Shown one piece after another: positions 37,017 to 46,356 of a DNA stretch of 64,000 nucleotides. Source of the DNA: Dokdonella_A sp963834755 (lineage in GTDB: Bacteria; Pseudomonadota; Gammaproteobacteria; Xanthomonadales; Rhodanobacteraceae); the NCBI GenBank assembly GCA_963834755.1, contig CAWICQ010000011.1, forward strand, positions 248,001-312,000. The letters are read 5' to 3'. Below the pieces are notes generated by a model. It was given only the letters and a program-made list of their open reading frames with translations. It did not search any database and was not told where the DNA came from. Each line of letters opens with the position of its first letter. Positions within the stretch are counted from its first letter, which is position 1. Made by a program: the position numbers and the translations under genes.

Positions 37017-38714
37017 TCAGCCGGAAGACGCCGCCGCGGCGGCGTCGTGATCGAGCCGCGCGAGCAACGCATCGAAGCGCGGATTCGTGTGCAGCGCGGC
37101 GAGATCGCTGTCGCGTTCGATCCATTCGCGGTTGCCGCCGCCGAATTGACACGCGCGTTCGAGCAATTCGAGTGCGCGATCGACATCGCCCGCAAGGCTG
37201 TAGTAACACGCCGCGTTGTAAAGCGTCGCGTAGTCGTCCGGACGCAGGCGCAGTGCGCGTTCCAGATACGGAATTCCGTCAGCGCGACGGCCGATGCGCG
37301 CGAGCGTCGAGGCCAGCAGGTACAACGCGCGCACATTGTCCGGATCGAGCTCGACCTGATGCTGCAGGCCTTCGGCCGCTTCGCGCGCGATCGCTTCGGC
37401 ACGCGCGTGCTCGCCGATGGAGTCGAGCGCCGCCGGGATCAGTCCCAGCACGGAGAAATCGTCGGGTCTGAGATCGAATGCGGCGAGAAAAAGCTCCGCA
37501 GCACGCGCGAATTCTCCACGCGCGAAACAATGGCGCGCGAGATAGTAGTACGCTTCGAACAATTCCGGATTGAGTTCGAGTGCACGTTCGAACGAGCGCG
37601 TCGCACCGTCGCTGTCGCCGGTGAGCGAGCGCATGTGTCCGAGCGCGACGTGCGCTTCGGCGAGATCCGGCGCAAGTTCGAGCGCACGATGCGCGGCGTG
37701 CGTCGCTTCGGGCAGCACGTCATCGGCGGGCACCAGCCGCCATAAGAGATTCTGCGCGAGCACGTCCGCGAGCCCGGCGAATGCCTGCGCGTACTGCGGA
37801 TCGAGCTCGATCGCGCGCCGGTACATGGCCGCCGCCTGCTGCGAAGCGACGTCGCTGATGCGCCCGGCGAGCTGGCGTCCACGAAGATAGAATTCGTGTG
37901 CGTGCACGTTGTGCGTCGAATAACGTTCGCGACGCTCGGCCTCGTCGCCGGTCAGTGAAACCCGCAATGCGGCCGACACCTTGCGTGCGATCTCGATCTG
38001 GATCGCGAAGACATCCTCGATGCGGCGATCGTACGACTCCGACCAAAGATGGTATCCGCTGGCGGCATCGATCAGCTGCGCGCTGATGCGCACACGTTCG
38101 CCCGCCCGGCGCACGCTGCCTTCGAGGATCGCGCCGACGCGAAGTTGCCGGCCGATTTCGCGCGGGTCGACGCTGCCGTCGCGAAAACGAAACGACGCCG
38201 TGCGCGAGGCGACACGCAGATGTCGCACGCAGGTCAGCGCATCGATGATCTCTTCGGCGAGCCCGTCGCAAAACCAGTCCTGATCCTTTGTGGCGCTGAG
38301 ATCGGTGAACGGCAGAATCGCGACCGATGCGCCCGCGCCGACGACCGCCTCGCCGCCCGGCGATGCGCGCGTGCCGACAAGTCCCGCGACGATTTCGGCG
38401 CCAGTCATCGGCTGCGCGCTGGCCGATTGCGCCGAGGCCGCTGTCGAATTGGCAGGCGCCGTCGGAGTGCGCACGATGCCGTGCGATGTCACATCGTAAA
38501 TCCAGGCCAGCACGAACGCCGGCACCGCGCCGACGATGAGCGTGATGATCAGCGCGCGCTGCCACCAGTCCGGAAGTCCAAGCGGCGGGAACGTGACATT
38601 GGCGATCTGCAGCAGCAGCCACGCGCCGACGAAATACGCGGCCATCGCGCGGAACAGGCGGCGACGCCGGATCTCGGCGAGCCAATCCGTTTTCGCGCGA
38701 TGCTGCCCGCTCAT
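37017..38714 (-). CDS. Membrane-anchored TolB-like/TPR protein
   Basis: 565 aa. An N-terminal basic segment and two membrane helices (AMAAYFVGAWLLLQIANVTF, ALIITLIVGAVPAFVLAW) are followed by a FlgO/TolB-N-like domain: SVAILPFTDLSATKDQDWFCDGLAEEII, ILEGSVRRAGERVRISAQLID, and SESYDRRIEDVFAIQIEIA. At least five TPR units follow (AMYRRAIELDPQYAQAFAGLA, SFERALELNPELFEAYYYLA). This layout is usually seen downstream of an adenylate cyclase or wHTH module, which is missing here. Its ATG overlaps the stop of the paralogue at 38711. Confidence 0.88.
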   Translation of the reverse strand: MSGQHRAKTDWLAEIRRRRLFRAMAAYFVGAWLLLQIANVTFPPLGLPDWWQRALIITLIVGAVPAFVLAWIYDVTSHGIVRTPTAPANSTAASAQSASAQPMTGAEIVAGLVGTRASPGGEAVVGAGASVAILPFTDLSATKDQDWFCDGLAEEIIDALTCVRHLRVASRTASFRFRDGSVDPREIGRQLRVGAILEGSVRRAGERVRISAQLIDAASGYHLWSESYDRRIEDVFAIQIEIARKVSAALRVSLTGDEAERRERYSTHNVHAHEFYLRGRQLAGRISDVASQQAAAMYRRAIELDPQYAQAFAGLADVLAQNLLWRLVPADDVLPEATHAAHRALELAPDLAEAHVALGHMRSLTGDSDGATRSFERALELNPELFEAYYYLARHCFARGEFARAAELFLAAFDLRPDDFSVLGLIPAALDSIGEHARAEAIAREAAEGLQHQVELDPDNVRALYLLASTLARIGRRADGIPYLERALRLRPDDYATLYNAACYYSLAGDVDRALELLERACQFGGGNREWIERDSDLAALHTNPRFDALLARLDHDAAAAASSG

Positions 38715-40468
38715 GGATGTCGTTTCACCAGCGCCGGATCGAGCTTCATCTTCGCGGCCAGCGCGACGAAACGCGGATCATCGCGGTAATCGAGCAGGAA
38801 CGGCATGACCAGGAGCTGGGTCAATCCAGAATCCCGCACTTTCCAGCTCTGATCGAGCCACTCGAAAACGCGCTCGGGGTCCTTTCGCAGCGCGTACACC
38901 ATCGCAACCTGGAACGGCCCGCCGTACTGGTTCGCGTCGGCCAGCGTCTTCAGCGCCGCGTCGGCCGCGGCACGATCGCCCTGCCGCTGCAGCGCGAGCG
39001 TCGTCGCAAAGTCGTGCCAGAACCCTGCGGGTTCGAGCGCCGCGTCGCGCATCGCGGCCGCGTTGTCGTTGCGCTTCAGATCGATGATCGTCAGATAGGC
39101 ATACGCGTGCGAAACATCGTGCTGCAATTCGATCGCCTTGCGCACGTTGACTTCGGCTTCGTCGAAACGATCCGAGCCCATCTGGATCCGCGCGAGGTTG
39201 AGGTACGGCGAAACCCACAGCGGATCGAGCACGATGGCTTGCCGCGACATCGCTTCGGCTTCGGCGAGACGTCCCTGCACCGCCAGGAGGTACGCAAGTC
39301 CATCTATCGCGCGCGCGCTGCCGGGCGCGAGCTCGACGGCCCGTCGGAATTCCGCTTCGGCGTCGGCAAGGTCAATGTCCGGTGTCAGCAGCACATAACC
39401 ATAGGCGCTGTGCGCTTCACTGAGATCGGGCGCGAGCTTCAGCGCCATCTGTGCGGCATCACGCGCGCGTTTGTAGGCATCGTCAATCTCGCCTTGTTCG
39501 CCAAAGAACGACGCACCGAGCTGGCGCCACGCGCGCGAGAGCTGCGCATACGCGAGCGCATATCCGGGATCGAGCTTTGTCGCCTGCTCGAAGAAGGCCG
39601 CTGCCTTCCGCTGATCGCCTTCGTTGAACTTCGGCAGCAAGTGCTGGCCTTCCAACAACGCGTTGTACGCCGGAATATTCGGATTCGGCGCAGCGCGGCT
39701 TTGTCCGCCGAGCAGCTTGATTTTGAGCTGCGCGACGACCGCTGCCGCGATCTCGCTCTGTACGGCGAAAATGTCTTTCAGCTCACGATCGTACGTCTCA
39801 GCCCAAAGCTGGCGGCCATCCGCCGCCGTAATCAGATCGACCGCGATGCGCACGCGTTCGCCCTGTTTGCGCACGCTGCCTTCGAGCAGATTCGCAACGC
39901 CCAGACGCTCGCCGATCGTGCGGCTGTCGTCGCCGGTGTTCTTGAAATGGAACGAAGAATTGCGGCCGATGATCTTGAGATCCGGAATGCGCGCGAGCAC
40001 GGAGATCAATTCTTCGGAAAGGCCGTCGGAAAAATACTCGTTGGCCGGATCGCCGCTGGTGTTGGCGAGCGGAAGCACTGCGATGGATTTTCCGTCGGGC
40101 GGCGTCGACGGTTTTTGTGCATCGGCCGCCGGCGCAGTTGCCGCTGTGGTGGTCTTTGCGCCGTCGTCCGGAACGCTCGACAGGCGCCACAACAGACCTC
40201 CGCCGATCAGGAGCAGCAGCGCCAGAATCAGAAGCTCGCCGCCGCTCACGCGTTGCGCGCCGCGCTCACCGTGATACCAGGCAAGAACCAGCGTCACGAG
40301 GAAGCCGACGGCCGCCGCGATGATCAGCGCGCGCTCGACGCCGCCGGGCCAGCCGAAGCGCTGCCCGACCAGGTCGAGTACCTGGATCAGCGCGAACGCG
40401 GCGGCGGCATAGGCGAGCGCCCACTGCACGATCTTGCGCTGTCTGAGTCGCTCGAGGACCTGATCCAC
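38711..40468 (-). CDS. Membrane-anchored TolB-like/TPR protein, paralogue
   Basis: 585 aa from GTG 40468 after GGAG. The architecture matches the gene downstream: membrane helices (LAYAAAAFALIQVLDLVGQ, LIIAAAVGFLVTLVLAWY, and LLILALLLLIGGGLLW), then SIAVLPLANTSGDPANEYFSDGLSEELI with LLEGSVRKQGERVRIAVDLI, then TPR repeats (FFEQATKLDPGYALAYAQLS, EFRRAVELAPGSARAIDGLA). The four-base overlap (ATGA) with the downstream paralogue shows an operon born by duplication. No catalytic domain is visible; a scaffold or signalling role is inferred. Confidence 0.88.
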   Translation of the reverse strand: MDQVLERLRQRKIVQWALAYAAAAFALIQVLDLVGQRFGWPGGVERALIIAAAVGFLVTLVLAWYHGERGAQRVSGGELLILALLLLIGGGLLWRLSSVPDDGAKTTTAATAPAADAQKPSTPPDGKSIAVLPLANTSGDPANEYFSDGLSEELISVLARIPDLKIIGRNSSFHFKNTGDDSRTIGERLGVANLLEGSVRKQGERVRIAVDLITAADGRQLWAETYDRELKDIFAVQSEIAAAVVAQLKIKLLGGQSRAAPNPNIPAYNALLEGQHLLPKFNEGDQRKAAAFFEQATKLDPGYALAYAQLSRAWRQLGASFFGEQGEIDDAYKRARDAAQMALKLAPDLSEAHSAYGYVLLTPDIDLADAEAEFRRAVELAPGSARAIDGLAYLLAVQGRLAEAEAMSRQAIVLDPLWVSPYLNLARIQMGSDRFDEAEVNVRKAIELQHDVSHAYAYLTIIDLKRNDNAAAMRDAALEPAGFWHDFATTLALQRQGDRAAADAALKTLADANQYGGPFQVAMVYALRKDPERVFEWLDQSWKVRDSGLTQLLVMPFLLDYRDDPRFVALAAKMKLDPALVKRHP

Positions 40469-40731
40469 GCAAGGACTCCCAGCCGGTCGTCGCGCGAGTG
40501 TATCCCAGCTTTCGCGGCCGGAGCCGGCCAGACCGCGGTCCGCGCAGGATCGTCAGTATTCGAACAGCGACGGACACATTCGGAAGACCTCGCGGCACGC
40601 GTTGGGTTCAGCGCGCGGCTTGCACTATCTTCTCGGCACTCGATGGTTGGACGCGGCATGGATCAGGTCGAACGACGCTTCGCACCGTTTCGCCGAATGC
40701 CGCGCCATCGCACGGCTGTGGAACGCGCGCA

Positions 40732-42273
40732 ATGACGCTGCTGGCGGATCTCGTGCAAACCTCGAAGGATGTCGGCGCAACCTCGTCGCGCCTCGGCAAG
40801 GTGCGCGCGCTCGCGATGCGACTGCGCGCGCTCGATCCGGATGAAATCGCGATCGGCGCGCACTATCTGTCGGGTTCCGCGCCGCAAGGTCGATTCGGCG
40901 TCGGCTATTCCCTATTGCGCGCCACAGGCGCCGGTGAAGCGCCACGCGAACCGGCACTGACGCTCGCGGACGTCGATCGGCGACTCGCCGAAATCGCCGT
41001 CATGCGCCGCGCCGGCGCCGCCGCGCTCCGATCCGAGGCGCTGCGCTCGTTGTTCGCGCTTGCCACCGACGCCGAACGCGAATTCCTGATTCGTCTCCTG
41101 ATCGGCGAGCTGCGTCAGGGCGCGCTGGCCGGCGCGATGGTCGATGCGATGGCCGCGGCGGCGGAGTTGCCGGTCGTGGCGGTGCGCCGCGCGATGATGT
41201 ACGCGAAGAACGTCGGCGCGGTTGCGCGCGCCGCGCTGATCGAAGGCGAACGCGGACTCGCGGCGTTTCAGCTTCAGGTGCTGTCTGCGATCGCTCCGAT
41301 GCTTGCGCAAAGCGCGGCCGATCCCGCGGACGCACTGCGTCAGCTCGGCGGCGAAGCGGCGTTCGAGTGGAAAATGGACGGTGCGCGCATCCAGGTGCAC
41401 AAGTCCGGCGACACGGTGCGGGTCTTCACGCGCAATCTCAACGACGTCACCGCGGCCGTTCCGGAAATCGCCGAGATGGTGCGGACGTTGCCGACGCGTG
41501 ACGTGATTCTCGATGGCGAGGCGATCGCATTCGACGCAGCCGGCCGCCCCTGCCCGTTCCAGATCACGATGCGTCGGTTCGGCCGCAAGCTCGACGTCGA
41601 ACGTATGCGCACCGCATTGCCGATGCGCGCGTTTTTCTTCGACTGCCTGCATCTCGACGGCCGCGCACTGACCGACGCACCGATGCGCGAGCGCTACGAC
41701 GCGCTTGCGACCGCGATTCCCGAATCGTTGCGGATTGCGCGCATCGTCACGACATCGGCCGACGAAGCGCAGGCGTTTTACGCGGCGTCGCTCGCGGCAG
41801 GACACGAAGGCGTGATGGCGAAATCGCTCGACGCGCCGTACGAGGCCGGCAACCGCGGTGCCGGCTGGCTCAAGATCAAGCGCGCGCATACGCTCGATCT
41901 CGTCGTGATCGCGGCGGAATGGGGTCATGGCCGGCGCGCCGGCAAACTTTCGAATCTGCATCTCGGCGCGCTGGATCCCGCGACCGGCGAGTACGTGATG
42001 CTCGGCAAGACCTTCAAGGGGCTGACGGATGCGATGCTCGAATGGCAGACGAAAGCGTTTCTCGAACGCGAGATCCGCAGCGACGGATACACGGTCCACG
42101 TGCGGCCCGAGCTCGTCGTCGAGATCGCCTTCAGCGATCTGCAGGCGAGCCCGCGCTATCCGGGTGGCCTCGCGTTGCGTCTTGCGCGCGTGAAGCGCTA
42201 TCGCGACGACAAGCGCGCCGGCGAAGCCGATACGATGGATGCCGTGCGGCGCATCTATGCCGCTCAGGTTTAG
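40732..42273 (+). CDS. ATP-dependent DNA ligase, archaeal/LigB-like
   Basis: 513 aa from ATG 40732. The N-terminal DNA-binding domain (LADLVQTSKDVGATSSRLGK) leads to the nucleotidyltransferase: motif I EWKMDGARIQVHK, motif III RDVILDGEAIAFD, FFFDCLHLDG, motif IV HEGVMAKSLD, motif V WLKIKRAHTLDLVVIAAEWG; then the OB fold with VRPELVVEIAFSD. All adenylation residues are present, with Lys in KMDG. This type is widespread in archaea and actinobacteria and patchy in proteobacteria. No Ku or LigD neighbour is seen, so NHEJ cannot be claimed. Confidence 0.96.
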   Translation: MTLLADLVQTSKDVGATSSRLGKVRALAMRLRALDPDEIAIGAHYLSGSAPQGRFGVGYSLLRATGAGEAPREPALTLADVDRRLAEIAVMRRAGAAALRSEALRSLFALATDAEREFLIRLLIGELRQGALAGAMVDAMAAAAELPVVAVRRAMMYAKNVGAVARAALIEGERGLAAFQLQVLSAIAPMLAQSAADPADALRQLGGEAAFEWKMDGARIQVHKSGDTVRVFTRNLNDVTAAVPEIAEMVRTLPTRDVILDGEAIAFDAAGRPCPFQITMRRFGRKLDVERMRTALPMRAFFFDCLHLDGRALTDAPMRERYDALATAIPESLRIARIVTTSADEAQAFYAASLAAGHEGVMAKSLDAPYEAGNRGAGWLKIKRAHTLDLVVIAAEWGHGRRAGKLSNLHLGALDPATGEYVMLGKTFKGLTDAMLEWQTKAFLEREIRSDGYTVHVRPELVVEIAFSDLQASPRYPGGLALRLARVKRYRDDKRAGEADTMDAVRRIYAAQV

Positions 42274-42354
42274 CGGCGAGGAAGCGGCCGGCCAGACGGC
42301 TGGTAGAGGTCGCGCCGACCCGTTACTCTTTCTGCATCCGGCCAGGGGATCCTC

Positions 42355-42846
42355 ATGGACTCGCAAGCGTTCACGCTTTTTCATGTCGCAATCAGCCTGA
42401 TTGCGATCGTGGCGGGATTAATCGTTTTGTATGGCCTTTTGACCGCGAATCGCATGGCTGGAATGACACTCGTGTTCCTGGTGACGACGATCGCCACGAG
42501 CGCCACCGGATTCTTTTTTCATCGCGACCACCTGCTGCCGTCGCATATCGTCGGCATTATTTCGCTCGTCGTGCTCGCGTTGACGACGTTCGCGCTTTAC
42601 GGCGCCCGCCTGCGCGGATTCTGGCGGCCCATTTATGGGATCGGCGCGGTCGTTTCTCTATATCTCAACGTGTTCGTGCTGGTCGTGCAGTCGTTCCTCA
42701 AGCTGCCCGCGCTGCACGAGCTGGCGCCGAACGGGTCGGAACCGCCGTTCGCCGTCGCGCAAGGCATCCTGTTGATCGCCTTCATCGTGTTGGGCGTGCT
42801 CGCGGTGAAGCGCTTTCATCCGGCGATGACCGCCGGCAATCGCTAG
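42355..42846 (+). CDS. Small integral membrane protein
   Basis: 163 aa with five predicted helices (LFHVAISLIAIVAGLIVLYG, AGMTLVFLVTTIATSATGFF, IVGIISLVVLALTTFALYG, YGIGAVVSLYLNVFVLVVQSFL, AQGILLIAFIVLGVLAVKRF). A polar loop holds HRDHLLPSHI. Unknown function; similar unannotated proteins are common in proteobacteria. It follows the ligase by 81 bases and could share its transcript. Confidence 0.85.
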   Translation: MDSQAFTLFHVAISLIAIVAGLIVLYGLLTANRMAGMTLVFLVTTIATSATGFFFHRDHLLPSHIVGIISLVVLALTTFALYGARLRGFWRPIYGIGAVVSLYLNVFVLVVQSFLKLPALHELAPNGSEPPFAVAQGILLIAFIVLGVLAVKRFHPAMTAGNR

Positions 42847-42871
42847 TACGCGATCCGCCTCGCGCGCACGG

Positions 42872-43321
42872 CTACTTCGAGCGGCGCGCTCGCGTCCGAG
42901 CGGCCTTGCGCGCAGCCGCCGAGCGACTCGAGGCGCTGCGTTTGCGCGCGGCCGAGCGCGCCTGTTTGGAAAGCGCCTTGTGCGATGCCGCCGAGTGTCC
43001 CTCGCGCCGTAGCGCATTTTTTGTAGCGCGCGAGCGCTTCACGGATGGCGATTTCTTCATGGCGCGCTTGCCGGCTGCGCGGGCACGCCGCGCGCCATCG
43101 CGCGTTTTCTTCGTGCCCTTCTTCGGCGGCGGCAAGTCGACGCCGGCACGACGCGCCTTCGAAAGCCCGATCGCGATCGCTTGTTTCGCCGATCGCGCAC
43201 CGTGCTTGCCTTCTCGCACGTGTTCGATTTCTTCGCGTACAAATTCGCCCGCCTGCGTGCTCGGCGACTTGCCTTCGCGTTTGTCGCGCTCTGCGCGCCG
43301 GATGGTCTCTTCGTCGGGCAT
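42872..43321 (-). CDS. DUF6496 Lys/Arg-rich DNA-binding-like protein
   Basis: 149 aa from ATG 43321 behind GGAGA. The N-terminal domain (MPDEETIRRAERDKREGKSP, then AGEFVREEIEHVREGKHGAR and KQAIAIGLSKARRAGVDLPPP) matches DUF6496. The tail is a long Arg/Lys/Ala/Ser chain (SAARKRSASSRSAAARKAAR) like histone-H1 or Hq1-type proteins. It is probably disordered and binds DNA non-specifically. Chromatin compaction is inference. Confidence 0.85.
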   Translation of the reverse strand: MPDEETIRRAERDKREGKSPSTQAGEFVREEIEHVREGKHGARSAKQAIAIGLSKARRAGVDLPPPKKGTKKTRDGARRARAAGKRAMKKSPSVKRSRATKNALRREGHSAASHKALSKQARSAARKRSASSRSAAARKAARTRARRSK

Positions 43322-43561
43322 GTCGTTCTCCGTCGGTGGCGTGTTCAATGGTCCTGCGCAATCAGTGCGCTGACGAACCGGCACATGCGCAATCAAATGT
43401 GCAATCGATATACCAATCGTCCGCGCCGGCGGGACGTCGCGTGCGCGATATCGGAGCAAACGCCGGATCCTTGCGGCGCAACGACTGACCACGGCGATGG
43501 AAACAGTTTCCCGTCGCCGCACAAGAGCCTGGCGCGATGAAGGACGCCGGTCACGCGAGCG

Positions 43562-43879
43562 CTAGTCCAAACGCCAGGCACGCACGCGCTCGGTGCGCTC
43601 CGCATCGAGGTCGGCCGCGATGTCGCCGATCGGCGCGCCGCAGGCATACGTGCCGATGATCCAGTGGACCGGTATGTGCGGCAGCGCTTCGGGCCGCGCG
43701 CCGTAGATGCGGCATTCGTCGTCGGCCCATACAGTAAGAACGGAAGCCTGTGCCGCGCTGATGATGCGAGCGGCGAGCGAGTTGAAATCTTCGCGCAGCG
43801 AGCCGATCAATTCGCGCCGGCCATGGCCGTGTCGCGTTGCGCCGCGCGCGGCAGCGTCAGGGATTTGCGGATCTTGCAT
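43562..43879 (-). CDS. Hypothetical protein
   Basis: 105 aa from ATG 43879 (TTGGAG site at the right distance). It reads MQDPQIPDAAARGATRHGHG, ELIGSLREDFNSLAARIIS, VLTVWADDECRIYGARPEAL and HIPVHWIIGTYACGAPIGDI. Soluble, two Cys, no recognised domain. Both neighbours are separate units. Confidence 0.65.
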   Translation of the reverse strand: MQDPQIPDAAARGATRHGHGRRELIGSLREDFNSLAARIISAAQASVLTVWADDECRIYGARPEALPHIPVHWIIGTYACGAPIGDIAADLDAERTERVRAWRLD

Positions 43880-44248
43880 TTTGGTCTCCAATGGCCTGGG
43901 CTTGGCCCGGGACGGTCGTTCGGCGCCGTCCGATCCTACGCATCAACCGTGCCAGTGCGCCGATGCGCCCGAGCCGCAATCGGAACGTCACGCGGGCGCG
44001 ATGTTACTGAACGATTTACCGACAAGCGCGCAAGGCTTACGCGCGTCGAGCGCCCTCGACGAGTTCCATGATCTACGCAAGGGCGCCCGACCGTCGTCCG
44101 TGCGAGGCGCAACGGACGGAACAACGCTATGGGATGCACACCGGTCGACGCGCCGCGCGTTCTCACACGCCGCGTTCTGGTCGACCGACCTCAGCACGTG
44201 TGCGTCGCTCCGTGCCATCGAAATATCCGACGATCGCAGCGCGATTCG
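43880..44248. other. Intergenic region (369 bases)
   Basis: No convincing gene. Overlapping frames on both strands are rich in Arg, Thr and Ser without a ribosome site. It lies between two minus-strand genes. Confidence 0.5.
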
Positions 44249-44555
44249 TCAGTGCGCGCGCTTCTGACACGCGGTGTACTCGGCCTCGGTGACTTTGCCG
44301 TCCGAATTCTTGTCGCACGGCCTGAAATTCGCCGCGAGCCGGCTGTTCGGCGCCGTCTCGTCCATCGTCAGGAAGCCATTTTCGTGTCCCCTGATCATCG
44401 TCCAGTCGGCAGGAGCGGACTCCTGCATCATCAGCGGGCCCTCTTTTGCGCATTCATATCCTTTTGGCGTCTTGCGTCGTCGGCGGCGTTTGAGCAAAAG
44501 CCGGTGCAGCAAGTACGACGAGCCCCAGCGCAATGGTGAGCGTCTGAATCTTCAT
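44249..44555 (-). CDS. Secreted EF-hand protein (one frame break)
   Basis: ATG 44555 behind AGAGGAA starts MKIQTLTIALGLVVLAAPAF (signal peptide to AFA). After one extra base near 44473 the frame continues KTPKGYECAKEGPLMMQESA and ends in an EF-hand: FRPCDKNSDGKVTEAEYTAC. The Cys residues on each side of the loop (CDKN..., TACQ) could form a disulphide. It is the third EF-hand protein in the window. Confidence 0.78.
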
Positions 44556-44766
44556 GGCGGTTCCTCTTCTTGCGAACACAGCGCGTGTTCAACGAGCAGC
44601 ATGACAACGGCGCGATGACCCGCCGGAGAAAGCGTGCCGCTCCAGACAGTCGCAATTCATGAATGGCCCGCAGCCCGCGCCGCGCCGGAAAAGCCGTCAC
44701 CCGACTGCAGCGATTCAGGCCTGCGGTCGCACACTCGATTCCGACCACTCACAAGGAGGACGCACC

Positions 44767-44976
44767 ATGGTGCCAGCAGACGACATCAAGCGCTGTGCCC
44801 ACGCGGGATGCACTTGCCACGTTCAGGGCGAAGGGAAGTATTGCAGCGAAAGTTGTGCGGCGAATGGCAGCAGCAGCGCGCGGCCGAAGAAGGAAGCCTG
44901 CGACTGCGGGCACGCCGCGTGCGTCGCGTCCGAATATGCGTTCGCAACGTCGCCCGCGATGGCGAGCAATTCATGA
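44767..44976 (+). CDS. Metallothionein-like Cys-rich protein
   Basis: 69 aa behind AAGGAGG. It has nine Cys and several His: KRCAHAGCTCHVQGEGKYCS, ESCAANG and EACDCGHAACVASEY. The spacing matches bacterial SmtA/BmtA-type metallothioneins, which bind zinc or cadmium with Cys and His. It lies between an EF-hand gene and a convergent Crp/Fnr regulator. Confidence 0.88.
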   Translation: MVPADDIKRCAHAGCTCHVQGEGKYCSESCAANGSSSARPKKEACDCGHAACVASEYAFATSPAMASNS

Positions 44977-44996
44977 GTCGCGCTCGAGATGGTCCG

Positions 44997-45767
44997 CTAT
45001 CGCTGGATCGCCATCGCTAGCCGATCACGCATCGGCGAGCGCTTGCTCGATCCGGGCAGCAAGCGCTCGGTCTCCTCGACGATCAGGCTGTAGCACTCGC
45101 AGACGCGCTGCTCGATGCGCTCGCGGTCGAGCACGTCGATGACACCGCGTGAATAGTCGACGATGCCATCCAGCTTCAGCGAGTTTGCGACGGCGCTGAC
45201 CCCTTCGCGGCGCACGCCCAGCATATCTGCGATGAGCTGCTGCGTCATCTTGACCCGACCCGACGTGCGATCGAGCGTGAGGAGTATCCATCGGCACCAT
45301 TGTTGTTCCACCGAGTGGTGTCGATTGCAGATCGCCGTCTGCGCGAACTGCGTGAGCAGACTCTGTGTGTAGCGCAGCATCAGGCGGCGGAATATCGGAT
45401 CGCCGTCCATGATCTTCTCGAGGGCGCGGCGCTTCACGCGAAAGCCTTGTCCGGCAACCTGCACGAGCGCACGTGTCGTGGTACTGACACCGCCGAGCAA
45501 CGCGGCGAAACCAACCAGACCTTCGCTGCCGACGATGGCCATCTCGGCACTGTTGCCGTTGCGCATCGTGTAGAGCAGCGAAATGATCCCCGACGAAGGA
45601 AAGTAGACGAATTCCTGTTCTTCGTGCTCCTCGTACAGTGTCATCCCGAGTGGTGCTTCCATCCACTCGAGTTGAGCAAACAACGCGGCTCTTGTCGCCG
45701 GCCGCGTGAGACCGAGGAGCAGGTTCGACGTAGGCGCGTGCGCAGGTGAGCGAAATGCATTCGCCAT
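44997..45767 (-). CDS. Crp/Fnr family transcriptional regulator
   Basis: 256 aa. The N-terminal cyclic-nucleotide-like domain (EFVYFPSSGIISLLYTMRNG, AIVGSEGLVGFAALLGG) is joined to a winged helix (VKMTQQLIADMLGVRREGVSAVANSL). No Fnr-type Cys cluster is visible and the phosphate-binding Arg motif of Crp is not clear, so the ligand is unknown. This subgroup (YcfX-like, short linker, N-terminal GLTRPATRAALFA) is common in rhizobia and xanthomonads. Confidence 0.93.
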   Translation of the reverse strand: MANAFRSPAHAPTSNLLLGLTRPATRAALFAQLEWMEAPLGMTLYEEHEEQEFVYFPSSGIISLLYTMRNGNSAEMAIVGSEGLVGFAALLGGVSTTTRALVQVAGQGFRVKRRALEKIMDGDPIFRRLMLRYTQSLLTQFAQTAICNRHHSVEQQWCRWILLTLDRTSGRVKMTQQLIADMLGVRREGVSAVANSLKLDGIVDYSRGVIDVLDRERIEQRVCECYSLIVEETERLLPGSSKRSPMRDRLAMAIQR

Positions 45768-46356
45768 TGCCGGCTCCGGAGTGATCCGCTAACTCCGACG
45801 GAGCTGGCGCTTCGCTGCAGCATGCGCGCTTTTTCATGCGTGCGTCTGCGTCTTTTCACTCTCGCGCGTTTCGCGAGCGCATATGTTAGGTGCCGCCTAG
45901 ACAAAGCCGAAACAATCGCGAGTGCCACCGCCACCTTCGAAAAGCGAAATGCATGTGCAGGCCGCCTATATTCGCCAACGAAAACCGTGGCATGGCGGAT
46001 CCATGGATCGCGACTTCCACCTTTCAGGCTGCGCGGCCGTGAAACGCGATCGAGTGTGCGGGCGCACTCGCATCGGCATTGCCTGACGCGAGCATGTCCA
46101 TTGCCGCGAGTGCATCTGCAGAGTTCCCAGGCGATCGGCAAGGTTTCAGGTGCACGTCCGCAGATGCCAATGCGCGCGCCTTCGGGCGATGCCGGCCGGC
46201 CATCCTGGCTCAAGCTCGAGCCCTGTGCGGCGGCGCCGGCCTGGAGCTGCCGATCGATGCGTTCGTTGCGGATCTCGCCGCGACGTGCAACGACGTGACG
46301 AGCCTGGCGCCCAGCCACGAGACGCCGCATCGAGAGCGACTCGCGGCGCGAGTCAC
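45768..46356. other. Intergenic region upstream of the Crp/Fnr gene (589 bases)
   Basis: The largest clean gap near the centre of the window. Open frames on both strands lack a start site and read as Arg/Ser/Ala-rich shadows. It should hold the promoter of the regulator; no operator half-sites or hairpin I can support. Confidence 0.45.

Noticed and set aside
43936..44166. Small gene in the 43.9-44.2 kb gap
   Set aside because: Overlapping frames on both strands and no start signal; composition is that of a shadow.
45822..46298. A plus-strand gene in the gap before the Crp/Fnr gene
   Set aside because: The start lacks a ribosome site and the translation is Arg/Cys/Ser-rich with no hydrophobic core or motif.
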